DNA of 64,000 bases from Typha latifolia (GCA_019914945.1 CM034107.1:1984001-2048000); one strand, 5' to 3'; counted from the stretch's first letter, positions 25,691 to 38,291 are shown. Notes: a model not told the origin generated them from the sequence alone. Numbers and translations are program-made.

Positions 25691-27302
25691 ATGAACTGGT
25701 TCGTCAATCTGGGGTTAAATTCGAATTCGAACCACTTCATCACCTGCCTCCTCATATTCGTCCTCCATTACTCGCCTCAATTGCCCCCTTCCATCTTGAA
25801 TTCAAGGACTCGTGGCAACGGAGATTACCCAACTCACAGATATGGAGAATCGCAGTATGTTTTCGTTTTCTTGATCTTTATTGATTTCGCCGACTTTTTT
25901 GAGGTTTTAGCTCCGATCCAGATGAGATTTAGATTAAAAAAAACTTTGGCACTTGGGCTCTTGGCCAATATCTTATTTTTTGCTTTTGATCACGGAATAG
26001 TTACGATTTGTGGTTGTTAGATGTGCACGTAGGTCGGATGATGTCACTTGATAGGGACCTCAAAGCGAAGTTTTGAAGAGCTCTTGATGTGTCTCAGTGT
26101 GTGTGGTCATGCATTCATTAAATTTTATAACGATGTTTGTAATAGGACATACTTATTCGGTCTGTATCTCAGTATATTTATTCTGTCGGTAGGTATCGTG
26201 GGTTCCCGCAGGTTTGTATTATATTAGGATATGTTAGAATTGTGCAAATATATGTTAGTACGTATACGCATACTTTATTTTTCCATAGATATTAGGTCAG
26301 AAATTTTTTTATTCCACATGCATAAATATACTAATAGTGAGCTATTTCTTGTCTTGGGCCTCCTCCTTGTTATTTACAGCTTAGTGATGCTGTTGTAAAA
26401 CTTTTCATGAAAGTTGGTAGTATATGGAGTTATTAGTTTTACATGCTGTTTTACATGCCACTTTAATCACTGAAATCTTGCGAACAATCTTTCACAGCAT
26501 ACCTCTATTTGCATTACTTCTTTCGCCTCAGAGCCTTGGCATAGCAGGTCAAATTGTTGTATTACTTTGTATATCTTATGGGTGTACCAGCTACCATTTG
26601 GGTATCTTTTTTGACAGGGTTGCTTACTTATGCACTTTACGTTTCTCTATTGATGTTTGTTTGGTTAATGATGCCCTTCGTTTAGTACTGTTATTTCTTG
26701 ATTTTGCAGGACGTTTAGGTTGTTTCTATTTTTGTCTGATATTTTGTGCATATGTTCATCATCTTCTTTGCACCGCTTATGTTGAACACAAAGGAGTGTA
26801 CTTTATAGTTATTTGTTATCACTAGGTTAATATGGAGGATTTCTAGTCCATCTAGGATGTGGTAGCAACATTATGAAATTTTTGGATATTTTATGTCTAT
26901 GCTTCAATAGAATGCTTACTTTGCCCTGCTTTCTGCTCCTTTTACTGCCTTTCTGTTGCTTTGCAGCCATTGAAAAGTTTCCTTAGACATTACAAATGTC
27001 TAACAGTTAGAATCTTAAGGTCTATCCTATTTGGGGGCATTCCAAATTTCAGCTAAAGCAAGGAAGAGGCATAAATAAAAATTTAAAAGCCACTGATCCT
27101 GCTAAGCACTTACTATTTGAAATCTTACCTTAGAAGCATATCTTCTGTAGAATAATTAGGACACTCCAATTCCAGTAGCTAGCTCTCTTATCATCTTATT
27201 GAGCATTCACTTTTTTCTCTATCGAGCATTCACTTTTTTCTCTATCGAGCATTCACATTTGTCTGTTTCCTTCCATTCAGGCTCATATTCAGTAGAAGTT
27301 GA
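25691..27302 (+). promoter_or_regulatory. uORF 2, spliced, overlapping the polyamine oxidase start
   Basis: ATG at 25691 opens a frame of 54 complete codons to the donor at 25855. After joining to 27281 it continues for a few codons and stops at 27300-27302. The peptide is about 62 residues, begins MNWFVNLGLNSNSN, and overlaps the main ATG (25842) in another frame. Unspliced, the frame would run to 26020. Such an overlap normally lowers main-ORF translation. I recall uORF control being reported for Arabidopsis PAO2, but the peptide here is not one I can match. Confidence 0.5.
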
Positions 27303-29996
27303 GGGGAAATCTCGCTCTCCTTCAGTCATTGTGATAGGTGGTGGCTTTGCAGGCATTGCCGCTGCTCATGCACTTAAAAATGCATCATTCCAGGTAATGG
27401 TTTTCTGATTTTCTTTTAGACTTCAGTTTTGATTGATCATTTTATCATATATGTTGGGTGAATTTATTTCTGCCTCATGGAGCTTAAGGGACATGTTTCT
27501 CAGGTTGTTTTGCTGGAGTCACAAGATAGAATAGGTGGGCGAGTTTATACCGACTGCTCTTTTGGCTTTCCCATTGACCTTGGTGCATCCTGGTGAGCCT
27601 CAGGCATTTTATTCTGTAGCATTTCATTTGTAACCATGTGCCATCTACATTTAGGATTGTCTTAACTATTTAATGTTCCTTTGGATTTCTGCCTTGTCTC
27701 AGGTTTCATGGTGCATGTGAAGAGAATCCCTTGGCACCTTTGATAGGAAGACTGGGGCTTCCGCTATACCGCACGAGTGGCGATAACTCTGTATTGTTTG
27801 ATCATGACTTGGAGAGGTAAAGCTTATATTTAATCTTTCTGACTGTTTCCTGTTAGACCTTGTCCTTTTCTTGAATTATAATATTTTCATATAGTAGTTA
27901 TTATCACGAAGCACCATGCTTTAATTATACTTGCAGTCTTGACAATAGAGACTGTAAAGATGGTCTACTTATTGCTTGCTTGTCAATATTTTGACTTTTG
28001 TTCAGCTATGCTCTCTTTGACACCAATGGGCATCAAGTCCCTCAAGAACTAGTCCAAAAGGTTGGAGAGGTGTTCGAAACTATATTAAAGGAGGTAGAAT
28101 TTTTTTTTCAGTATACAATTTGTAAATTGTTTAGAGACCTTAACTTTATTGGTGTTTGATAAGGTGATTTAAATTTACAGACGGATAAATTGAGGGATGA
28201 ACATACTGAAGACATGTCTATAGCACAGGCTATTTCAATTGTTCTGGATAGGCGTCCTGATTTAAGGTTTAAAACATCAAGCACATCTTTTCAGCATCTT
28301 TTGTTTGAGAAATATAAGCTTTTATATTTCATGAGTTTTCCTACACACAGGCAAGAAGGCCTTGCTAATGATGTACTTCAGTGGTACCTGTGTCGAATGG
28401 AAGGTTGGTTTGCTACAGATGCAGATAATATCTCAGTTAAATGTTGGGACAAGGTAAGGAAAAACCTGTCAAAAAGCTTGAATAATGAGGAATGTGTTAA
28501 TGCCAATTTGGTTATTTTTGCAGATTTTTATTTATCTTTCATGCAATGCACTGCACCACCAAATTAATCTATCATATTAGTGCAGGAAGTGCTGCTTCCT
28601 GGAGGTCATGCCCTAATGGTTCGTGGATATCGTCCCATCATATATACTCTTGCTAAAGGCGTCGATATTCGACTCCGTCATCGGTCTGTGCTTATTTTCT
28701 CTCCAGTTGGTTAACAGTGAATTATGTTCTATTCTTGTGATTTATTGATCTGAAATGTTTTTCAGAGTTACAAAAGTTGTCCGCCACAAGAATGGAATAG
28801 AAGTTACTGTGGACTGTGGCAAAACATTTTGTGCAGATGCTGCTGTCATAACTGTGCCTTTAGGGGTTCTGAAATCAGGCTGCATCAAGTTTGAGCCAAG
28901 GCTACCAAAGTGGAAGGAAGAAGCAATTAATGATATTGCAATTGGAACAGAGAACAAAATAGCCTTGCATTTTGACAAGGTTTTCTGGCCAAATGTGGAG
29001 TTCATAGGAGTAGTTTCATCTACTTCATATGGTTGCAGCTATTTTCTTAATCTTCATAAGGCAACAGGCCATCCTGTTCTTGTTTACATGCCTGCAGGTC
29101 GCCTGGCTCATGACATTGAAAAGATGTCTGACGAAGCTGCAGCTAAATTTGCCTTCTTGCAATTGAAAGAGATTCTCCCGGATGCATCTGAACCGGTGCG
29201 TTTTTGTTTCCTTTCTTTGTAACAGAGTAGTTGATATGCATATATAAACACTTGGCTGCAAACCAATGCACTTGCATATGAAATGTGTTCATCTGTTTAA
29301 CTGTTTTTTCCCGGCTTCTGCCTGTCTGTTATTCCTATGTAGCTATTAACTATAGAACTCACGTTGCATAGGTAAAGTGTTTCCTAAAGCAACAACATTG
29401 TCATATATAAGCAAATGTTGCTTATTTTGATATCCTGAAGAAATTCTACTTAAAAGCTCAGTTTTTCTGGCTGTTTTTATTAAAATGCAGTAAGGTAGTT
29501 CTTGATGGAGAGGATTTCACATTTATCTGCTCTTACAATAAGATGATTATTAACATGAACTAAGATGATTCTAAACTAATAGCCTTCTTATTGGACAAGT
29601 CACAATATCACTTCTCTGTTGTTATAAGGCCTATTTCATATGAAAATTTACTTAATCTTTTCATATGGTTTGCAGATTCAGTATCTAGTCTCACATTGGG
29701 GATCAGATGAGAATTCGCTTGGGTCCTATACCTACGATGCCGTCGGGCGGTCACACGATCTTTTTGAGAGGCTACGGGTCCCTGTCGACAACCTTTTCTT
29801 CGCAGGGGAAGCCACGAGTATAAAATTCACCGGCACTGTCCACGGTGCCTTCTCCACCGGGCTGATGGCAGCCGAAGAATGCCGAATGCGAGTTTTAGAG
29901 AAATACGGGAATCTCAACATGTCTGAAATGCTCCAACCAGTAATTGGTGAAGAGATGTCCTCACTCTCCATTCCTCTGTTGATCTCCCGAATGTAA
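25842..29996 (+). CDS. PAO: Polyamine oxidase, peroxisomal back-conversion type
   Basis: This FAD enzyme oxidises spermine and spermidine back towards putrescine, releasing H2O2. Ten exons join in frame: 25842-25854, 27281-27393, 27504-27592, 27703-27816, 28006-28093, 28181-28266, 28351-28453, 28586-28683, 28766-29195 and 29676-29996, 1455 nt (484 residues), the usual length for the PAO2/3/4 group. The first coding exon has only 13 nt (MENR plus one base). It is chosen because it restores the frame of the FAD-binding motif [14 protein letters not shown] (residues 20-33). Other family marks are [54 protein letters not shown] and [10 protein letters not shown]. The protein ends ISRM, a peroxisomal targeting signal type 1. 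Intron 1 is 1.4 kb. The leader carries two upstream ORFs. Confidence 0.95.
27198..27258 (+). repeat. Short tandem repeat before the exon 2 acceptor of polyamine oxidase
   Basis: The unit GAGCATTCACTTTTTTCTC plus four more bases (23 bp) occurs about 2.6 times, ending about 20 bases before the acceptor at 27280. It repeats a pyrimidine-rich stretch where the polypyrimidine tract and branch point would lie. Confidence 0.8.
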
Positions 29997-31435
29997 TTTT
30001 CGGGAGAAAGAAAGAAACTTGGTAAACAATTGCTCATGTTCACATCTAGATAAGGCATGAGTGTGACTATTTATAAATGTTTTATAAGTGTTTTTTAGTG
30101 TGACTTTAAATAAATCTAGTTTGAACAACATGTGCTTGTTCAAGCTTAACTACATGTATCTATATAAATTTGGCAAACTTAAGAACTAATGGCAAAATTA
30201 CTTATGAACATTCATATTACGAATACGTCAAAATATGCTTTATTCCCCATGTTTTGGTCTAATTTTTATTAAGAGAAAAATTAAGTTTTTAAATTTTCTT
30301 TTGAGAAAGTTATGAAATCATAGCTACTACTACATTCAAGATCCTGATATGTCATATTATACAATTTTAGTTCTTGGATGAGGAGAGAGAAACTAAAGGT
30401 TAATATTAAATTATTTGTCTTTTGAAAAACGGTTGGGGTCCGTTGGGAGGAAATCAAGAGATGATAATTAAACCATTCATGGCTGCCAGAATTCTATTCA
30501 ACTTCGGAATTCGGACTCCAAATAATAGTGAGAGAGATCGAAGAGACCTCTGCCTCTACAAAAAAATAAATAAATATATATATATATATATAATAAAATA
30601 TTATTAATATATTTTTTTTATCAATTCTCAATACAATTTCACTATTCTTTATTCAACTTTATGACACATCAAATGTGGTTATTATACACTACTAGTTTAC
30701 AATTAAACATCATAATAATTTATATATGTTAGTATAACAAATAAGAATAACTATAATAGCATGGAAATTATTCCACAAGTAAATGTCCTCAAGGAAATAC
30801 ATAGTCTCACATGCAGTAAAAGATAATTCTATTTTTTTTTTTTTACTGAGGACAAGTATCTTAATGCATAATGTAAATAAATTCATTAAAAGCAAATTTT
30901 GTTCTTAACCCAATTCCCAATTAGAATATTTATTGAATCGTGTTTTGCATGTCTTATCTTAGTTGGTTTGGGATTGTGGTTTCATTGCCATTGTGGCTCC
31001 TAACATGATTGGAGCTTCACTCATCCAGAGTTTAATCATCTTTGGTATAAGAGAATCATTATATATAAAAAGCTTTGATACTGTACCTATACAAGACTTT
31101 AGGTTGTGTTTGACCTTCAGAATATATAATTTGATAATATCCAGAAAACTAATAATACTACTTGATACTTCTTTATTAATCTCTGCCATGCATGAACAGA
31201 AAGTTTCAATTTTGATTCAGAGATAGCTGAGTATTTTAGATGGTTGGTTGGTTGGAATTTTTATAGATTTTTGGAGCTCTCAAATACCATGCAACCTAGA
31301 TGATGAAAACGAATGGAAGACTAATTGATTAGAATACAAAGCCTTGAATGATAAGCTGCAAAGATTGAAAGCAAAGAAGTGGTTAAATCTTTACAAAAAG
31401 AGGCAAAAGAAGTATAAGTTTCCAGGAGATTAATT

Positions 31436-31439
<4 letters not shown>

Positions 31440-31472
<33 letters not shown>
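31440..31472. repeat. (TA)n microsatellite
   Basis: A pure AT run of about 33 bases in the upstream flank of duplication copy A. The corresponding place in copy B (near 40828) is also a TA run but is preceded by a CT run. Confidence 0.95.
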
Positions 31473-31474
<2 letters not shown>

Positions 31475-31896
31475 TCTGAAAGATTTGGATGGATGTGTTA
31501 ACCAGACTGCATAAAGATGTTTATCTCTTATTAGGTTTTGTATTCATGTCATTATCTTAATCAATATTCACACACTATTATTGGAAGAGGGATTCAACCT
31601 GCAAGTTATCTTTATATAAACTCTATAAAGTTTACCAAGCTAAAACTCTTGAGTTAGTATTCATTTTTATATAGACTATTTTATTTATTAACTCTTTTAA
31701 CTATGTAAGTCCTTGATTTTTTAGTTAAAAAATCTTACTTGATTATTATGTGATCAATTTTAGCCTCTTATGGATGATTTTATTGAAAGAGAGAAAAGTT
31801 GAACATAAGATGATTATTTGATGTTTTTCTTAACACTATTAGGTGATAAAGATATTATATAATTAAGAGAGTTAAAATATCATGACAAATAAATAA

Positions 31897-31898
<2 letters not shown>

Positions 31899-31964
<66 letters not shown>
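31899..31964. repeat. (TA)n microsatellite, about 33 units
   Basis: A pure AT run of about 66 bases in copy A. Copy B has only a short GGAATATATG at the matching place near 41385, so the run expanded after the duplication or contracted in B. Confidence 0.95.
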
Positions 31965-31966
<2 letters not shown>

Positions 31967-33569
31967 GTAATTATAGCTGGGAGAGTCTAGATGTAATTAA
32001 TCCTTAAAAAAAAATAGATTCAAATGAAGTCAAGTCTCCTACTTTAAATATTGGGTGAGTTGATCTTATCTCTCACATGCTCCATATGGAAGTATTATAA
32101 ATAGACTTGGATGAGATTTAAATGATAAAAAAAATAAATTCAATAGAAGTCTCATAAAAATATGTAACAAATACAACTATACAAGTGGCCTTTGAATCTT
32201 TGATAGAAAAAATTATTTCAAGTTTTCTTCTTTAGTTATTGGTTGAGTTGATACTTATTTATCTCTCATGCTCCATAGGAAGTATAATAATTAGAATTAG
32301 ATAAGATTAATTGATAAGAAAAATAATAAAAGTCTCCTAAAAATATGACTAACAAATACAAGTGGCCTTTGAGTTTTGAGAGTAAAATAGGGATGTCTTT
32401 TATTATGATCACCTTATAATTTGGAGGTAGGATTAGAGGTCGACAAAATCGAATCCAAATCTATCAAGCTATCCAACATTAATCATGAAACCAAATCCAG
32501 CCTTTTACCAAAATAATTTAAATAAAAAAATTTACACCTTATTATAAATAATAACATCTTTTTTTATTATTTACAAATAGACTCAAAATGTTAAGCCACT
32601 TTCTAATTTAATTATTTTTATGATACCGACTATGAGAGTCAAGTCACTTAAATTGAGTCAAGTTGAGTCTAATTAATTGATTTAATTTTTTTAAATTAAA
32701 ATTAAAACAAATAATTTACACGTGTAAACTTAATAGGACGGATTATATAATATCTTTTATATTATACTAGAGGAAGTAGGTAACCATAATCAAGGAAATA
32801 TAAAAAAATTATTTTGAGATGGATCATAAAAAGGGAGGCTTTTGTTTGTAATATTTATAATTTTCTCAGCAACAACAACAAGCAAACAAACAAAAAAGCA
32901 GCAGTGGGATTTAGCCTTTGATCAACCAAATTAGAATAAGTTCAAATGGATTGATAGCAGTTGGATGATTGGATCAATTGGACAACAGAGAATCTCGTTC
33001 CCCTTCCACACTTCCTCTAATAAATTTCTCTGATTAAAAAAAAAAAATGCCAAGGTTTTAGCTACTATTCTGGGTTTATGCCAACTCAACTCACAGGCCC
33101 ATAAGGCGACACACTCGCCTCTCCATAAAATGCCGCTCATTGCTTACACTTTGGTCCATCCGCGCAGTCCCTCCACCTCTGCAGAGTTCGTCACCTCCAA
33201 CTCTCTTCTCCTCCTCGTAAGTTCTCTTCTCTTTCATGGGTCCTTTTATTTTGCTAGAAATGCTGTGTGTTCAGCTATATTTCAATGCTATCTTTGATGG
33301 GTTTGGGCTGAAACATCATCTGTGGTTGTTCATACGGCTCTTCTTGCTCTGTGTTTGATCAGAAGGTGATGGTAAACTTTTGGTTATGCTTGTACATTTG
33401 TTGTCAAAGTATAAGTAATCTTTGTTGGTATAGAGTGTTTCGCTTGTAGATATCGTATGAAAGTTATGGTGTGGTTGATGAGATTCTTGAATACTGAATT
33501 TTATAATTCTAGGTTATGGATTTTGTGATGTTTATGGGCATTGGATATGTAGGGCATATCAATAACAAG

Positions 33570-36500
33570 ATGGAGATTACTAATGTTTCGGAGTACGAGG
33601 CACTTGCGAAGCAGAGGCTGCCGAAGATGGTCTACGACTACTATGCATCAGGTGCAGAGGATGAATAGAGCCTCAAGGAGAGCAGGTAAGCCTTCTCAAG
33701 GATCCTGTAGGGGTTTTCTTTTCCATTTATCTACCTATAGCAGTCTCTTTGATATTTCTTTGAAAGTGTTAGCATTGTGATTCTAAGATTAGCTAAATTT
33801 GGCTATTGTATGGTATTCATACATTTGATAAGACCCAGATACATTATTGTTCATATTGATTTGAGAGTTTCAGAAACTTCGAGTTGCTTATCTTATGCCA
33901 CACATAATTTATGATAGAGGCCTACTTGATTCAAGAAAAATTCAGATGATGCTAAAGTGAGCCTCATATTGGACTTATGAAATAACTTATCTAGAAAGCT
34001 GGAGTACAAGAAAAAGGGAGTTAAACGTGGAGTAATGGTCTGAAAGGTCAAAAATGACGTGGGATACACATTTGTCATAACAGTAATTGTTGTGAAGAAA
34101 CATTCCGATTTTTTTAATTGTTTTGAGATGGATATTCTTGTGGTCAAACAATCCAACTCTGAGAGTAAATGTTTTAACTGTTAGATATGATGTCTCATTG
34201 TCGGAAATGTGCAGCTTGCAATTCAATTCACTTACTTGATTTTTATGGTTTGATACTAGGTTTCGGCCCCGTGTACTTATTGATGTGTCCAATATTGACA
34301 TGACCACCACCGTTTTGGGATTCAAGATATCCATGCCTATAATGATTGCTCCCTCGGCCATGCAGAAAATGGCACATCCTGAAGGTTTGTCCCGATGGTA
34401 TTGCTTTCCTCATTTCAGAGAAATTATAGTGAATCATGTTGTAACACCCATATGGCCCTTAAGCCAACACTTAAATTGATTGATCATGCATTTGTTTAAA
34501 ACAAAGCTTCAAAAATCAAAATATGAATAACTAGTTCGACCTTCATTTTTTGTGTCTAAGAAATTCAGATATTTCCATCAATTTTTCTATGAAACAATTG
34601 TGTTAGCTCTTCGTATCAGGTAGTATCTTGTAAAGTACTGTCTCATATGGAAAATTGTCTGAAATGCAGGGGAGCTGGCCACAGCAAGGGCAGCATCGGC
34701 AGCTGAGACTATAATGGTTTCTCTCTTATTCATCTCATGGTGCATGATGGTCTACTTGCAGCGTGGAAGAGGTTAATTCAACGGGGCCAGGAATTCACTT
34801 CTTCCAGCTTTATGTAATTATTCTGTTAACCTTCTCCATTAACAGACATGTTTCCTATGTGGGGCTGCAAATGACTTCCTCAATTTTAATTCGAGCTAGT
34901 CTGAACTGATCTTTTATTATCTGAAAAGAACTTCACTGGATTTTCTATGAGATTAGCCTCAGATCACTGGCTCGACTTTGGCTGTTTTAGTTAATATAAT
35001 CAGACAGAAGCAAATCACAAAAAGAAGAGCTTGGGTTGTTAATAAACAGTTTCATTCATTTGCAGCCCTATTTGTATATTTTGTTAGGAGAGCTTATTTA
35101 GCATGAGTTTCACTCAAATCACATTTCTCTTCATGTTAGGTCTACAAGGACAGGAGCATAGTTAGGCAACTGCTCAGAAAAGCTGAAAGAGCTGGTTTCA
35201 AGGCAATCGCTCTCACAGTAGATACTCCAAGGCTTGGCCGTAGGGAAGCAGACATTAAAAATAGGTAGGCCTAATAAATTCATTCATTGACATATACCGG
35301 TGATCTTTAAATAGTCTTGCTGATAACCGTGTTGCTAAGTGGGATTCTTTATCTATATACATATTCTACAGTACATTACATAAAGGAACTTATATTTTGG
35401 AAATCTAGATTATTTTTCCTTCCAGAGAAACCACAAGATAGTAGAAAGTACAAAAGCTAAACACAATTCCAAGACCAGCTTCCCTATTTCTGTTCAAAGC
35501 CTCAATCATAGAACTTTTCAATCTTTTTCATAGTAAGACTTAAGGGTCTAGATTCATCATCATATCCTCTTCTTCTTTAGCCTGCCTCAAGTGATCATTG
35601 GCATAATCTATACTATCCAGAAGAAACTGTGAAAGTCAAATTCTTTATTTAATTCAAAATATTTTCTTAATTGTGTCTAAATCTACAAGAAATTTTTTTC
35701 TTTCAGAATCGAATTATCCTATAACTTACCTATTGCAGATTCACTTTACCTCCATCTTTGACACTGAAGAACTTTGAGGAGCTAGATCTTGGCAAGATGG
35801 ATAAGGTTAATAGAGACTGATTCACTTTTCTGTACTCCTCCGACCTGAATTCTTTCTGTTGTAGTTATTCATATACATATGTCATGCTGCAGACAAATGA
35901 TTCCGGCCTGGCTGCCTATGTTGTTGGTCAAGTTGACCGCTCTCTGTTGTGGAAGGTATATTTATTATTTAAACTGACTGGTAGAAATTTAAATATCAAC
36001 AGAAGTATGCAAACCTCTATAATTATCACAGAAAGGAATCTGTTTATGTTTTCAAAATAATATGGCTTCAAGTGCTACAGGAAGTTCCTTATAATGTAAA
36101 TACATTTATAATGATAGTGCGAAACACAAATATAATATAGTTATCCTTCTGAAATTTATTTTTGCCATGTTGATGAATGTACATTTCTAATATGGCAACT
36201 TATATTGAGCAGGATGTCAAATGGCTGCAGACAATTACTTCATTGCCAATTGTAGTGAAAGGAGTTATGACTGCAGAAGACGGTAACTGTTCAGATTCTA
36301 AAACAAATCAGATTTCATTGAGCTGAGGAATTATCTATTTCCTATACATTGGCAATATAACGAATGATCTAACTCTCATTATACATGCAGCAAGATTGGC
36401 CATCGAGGCTGGGGCTGCTGGTATCATTGTGTCCAATCATGGATCTCGCCAGCTAGATTATGTTCCCGCAACTATCAGCTGTCTAGAAGAGGTATACAAC

Positions 36501-37224
36501 TTCTACAGAATTGCTCCACGATTATGCATTATATAATGAAGAATCTCCATTCCTTCTGAGTATCTAACATCCAGCAGTTTACAAAGTCATGGATGCTATT
36601 TTACTTTGTCTATTGGAATTATTAACTGTTAGTTTTGCATTCATGGATAAGTTGGTAACTACGACTACCGTTATTTAAGTTGTAGTTTGTCATATAACTA
36701 CCATTATGTTATTAATACGTATGTACTGATCTAGATGTTCTCTGAATTCAGGTTATCAAAGGAGCGCAGGGACGTGTCCCTGTCTTCCTAGATGGCGGGG
36801 TTCGCCGTGGCACAGATGTTTTCAAGGCATTAGCTTTGGGGGCTTCTGGAGTATTTGTAAGTACAAAAGACAGAACGAATAGGAAAAATATGTCTAGTTT
36901 TCAACATCATGTTCTAGTAAACCTTGACATTACTGCTGCAAAATCTAGTAGTATGATGCTCTTATATTTTCGTCTCCTTGAAGCAGTCTTCTCAATTCTG
37001 TCAAGCTTATATCATAATGTCAATCTCAGATCGGACGGCCTGTTCTGTTCTCATTGGCCGTGGACGGTGAGGCTGGTGTGAAGAAGATGCTCCAGATGCT
37101 TCGCGATGAGTTAGAGCTTACTATGGCACTGAGTGGTTGCACCTCCCTGAAAGAGATCACGCGCAATCACGTCATCACCGAGGCTGACAAGTATCGCCTC
37201 TCTTGGTTGAGTTCACAAATCTAG
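33570..37224 (+). pseudogene. Glycolate oxidase pseudogene (tandem copy A)
   Basis: This is a decayed copy of the intact gene at 42967. The exon remnants are 33570-33706, 34260-34384, 34670-34716, 34748-34813, 35140-35264, 35739-35805, 35893-35955, 36213-36282, 36391-36491, 36752-36856 and 37030-37224. Compared with copy B, codon 33 is TAG instead of TGG (33666-33668) and codon 40 is TAA instead of GAA (33687-33689). About 355 bases are missing between the exon 3 donor and the Trp codon of exon 4, removing the intron 3 acceptor and four codons. A conserved Gly in exon 3 is Glu (AAETIM). The C-terminal SRL signal is replaced by RLSWLSSQI. All other splice sites remain usable and the later exons are open, so decay looks fairly recent. 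A transcript may persist, but no full-length enzyme is possible. Confidence 0.9.
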
Positions 37225-38290
37225 AAGAGTGCTTATTCTTATTACTTTCAGTTAATGTCTGCAAATAAGTTGGAAGAACTCAGTATCTTCTCTGCTTTGC
37301 TTTAGCAGTATCTTTAGTAAGTACTTGGAGTATTTCAAATTATCCTCTGAAATAAAAATTAATGGTTCTCATGGATATAATGTAGATATATAGTTTGATG
37401 AGCATATTTATCTGAATGCATGAGCACTTCATAGATATTACCTTTACAAATGATATATATTTTCTTTTTCTTTCATATCAGTAGCCCACTAAGGAAGATT
37501 AACTCAATATTCATTTCCAGCTCAGTACATAGAATTTGAGTTATATTGTGTAATTCTACTAGCTAGACTAGTAAGAGAAAAGAAAAGAAAGAAAATATAC
37601 TAGCAGTTTTAGGAAGAGAAAGACAGGCCGACGATGGTTGTGGTGGCAGCGACAGATGATCATCGTAAGGATATGAGCAGTGCTTCCTGCTCATCCTCCT
37701 CTGAAGAACTACTTGCAAAGATAGCTTCAAGGAGGGCCCCTGTGTAGTGGCAGTGGAAGAAATAATAGAGATGATGATGGCAAGGACCAAAGAGATAATT
37801 CTTGGTCTCGACGGCGATAGTTTTCTTCCATCTCTTGCTTTCGCCGCACATATGATCGCTCTAGTCTACAACTTTGTTGAGTCAAGATAAGCACATAAGT
37901 AGTGATAATAGCACTACTTAGCTAATTCTATTAAAAGTCGAAATCCGGTACAAAGTGCAAAGGACTCAATCTATGTTATACCCCCTAGGTGCAAATCTTA
38001 CCTCCAATAAGTATAGTAATTTAGTTCTCCGTTTTTTGTTGTTGCTGCTGCTGCTGCTGCTGAGATAATCCTGCAGCAGATGCTTCCATCCTTTTATATT
38101 ATGATAATTAATAGGATTAACATTACTGATAAAAAAAACTAGGCTAATATCTAGACTTTTCGCAATACGAGGTTACCTGGTATAACTAGGCGACCTATGT
38201 ATGCCACCGCCCAATCCGCTAAGTCTCAATTCTGTATTGCAATCCATATTCCGCATAATTTTCCCTCTCTGTATTCACTTCTTAATTTGT

Positions 38291-38291
<1 letters not shown>

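Larger units (their letters stand above)
29997..33150. other. Intergenic region upstream of the first glycolate oxidase copy
   Basis: AT-rich DNA with no gene seen. The left part is the 3' flank of polyamine oxidase. From about 30600 it aligns by eye with the region from about 39460, as the start of the duplicated segment. It holds (TA)n runs at 31440-31472 and 31899-31964. Confidence 0.65.
30600..38080 (+). repeat. Segmental tandem duplication, copy A
   Basis: About 7.5 kb that matches copy B (about 39460-47705) in order and orientation: upstream AT-rich flank, promoter, leader intron, all eleven oxidase exons with introns, and about 0.8 kb of 3' flank. Shared landmarks include GGAATTTTTATAGA near 31255 and 40633, the leader GTAAGTTCTCTTCTC, and a GTCGAAATCCG block near 37938 and 47606. 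The borders are approximate because the outer flanks have diverged. Confidence 0.9.

Noticed and set aside
25691..26020. MNWFVNLGLNSNSN frame as the N-terminus of polyamine oxidase
   Set aside because: Spliced at 25854/27281 it is out of frame with the FAD motif and meets a stop at 27300, so it is treated as an upstream ORF.
34285..34479. Frame starting [20 protein letters not shown] in oxidase copy A as a separate short gene
   Set aside because: It is exon 2 of the pseudogene read into its intron; the identical frame in copy B is a normal internal exon.
36836..37081. Frame [18 protein letters not shown], found identically at 46739-46984, as a conserved small protein
   Set aside because: It is the end of exon 10 read through intron 10. 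Its identity in both copies comes from the near-identical 3' tract, not from coding of the intron.
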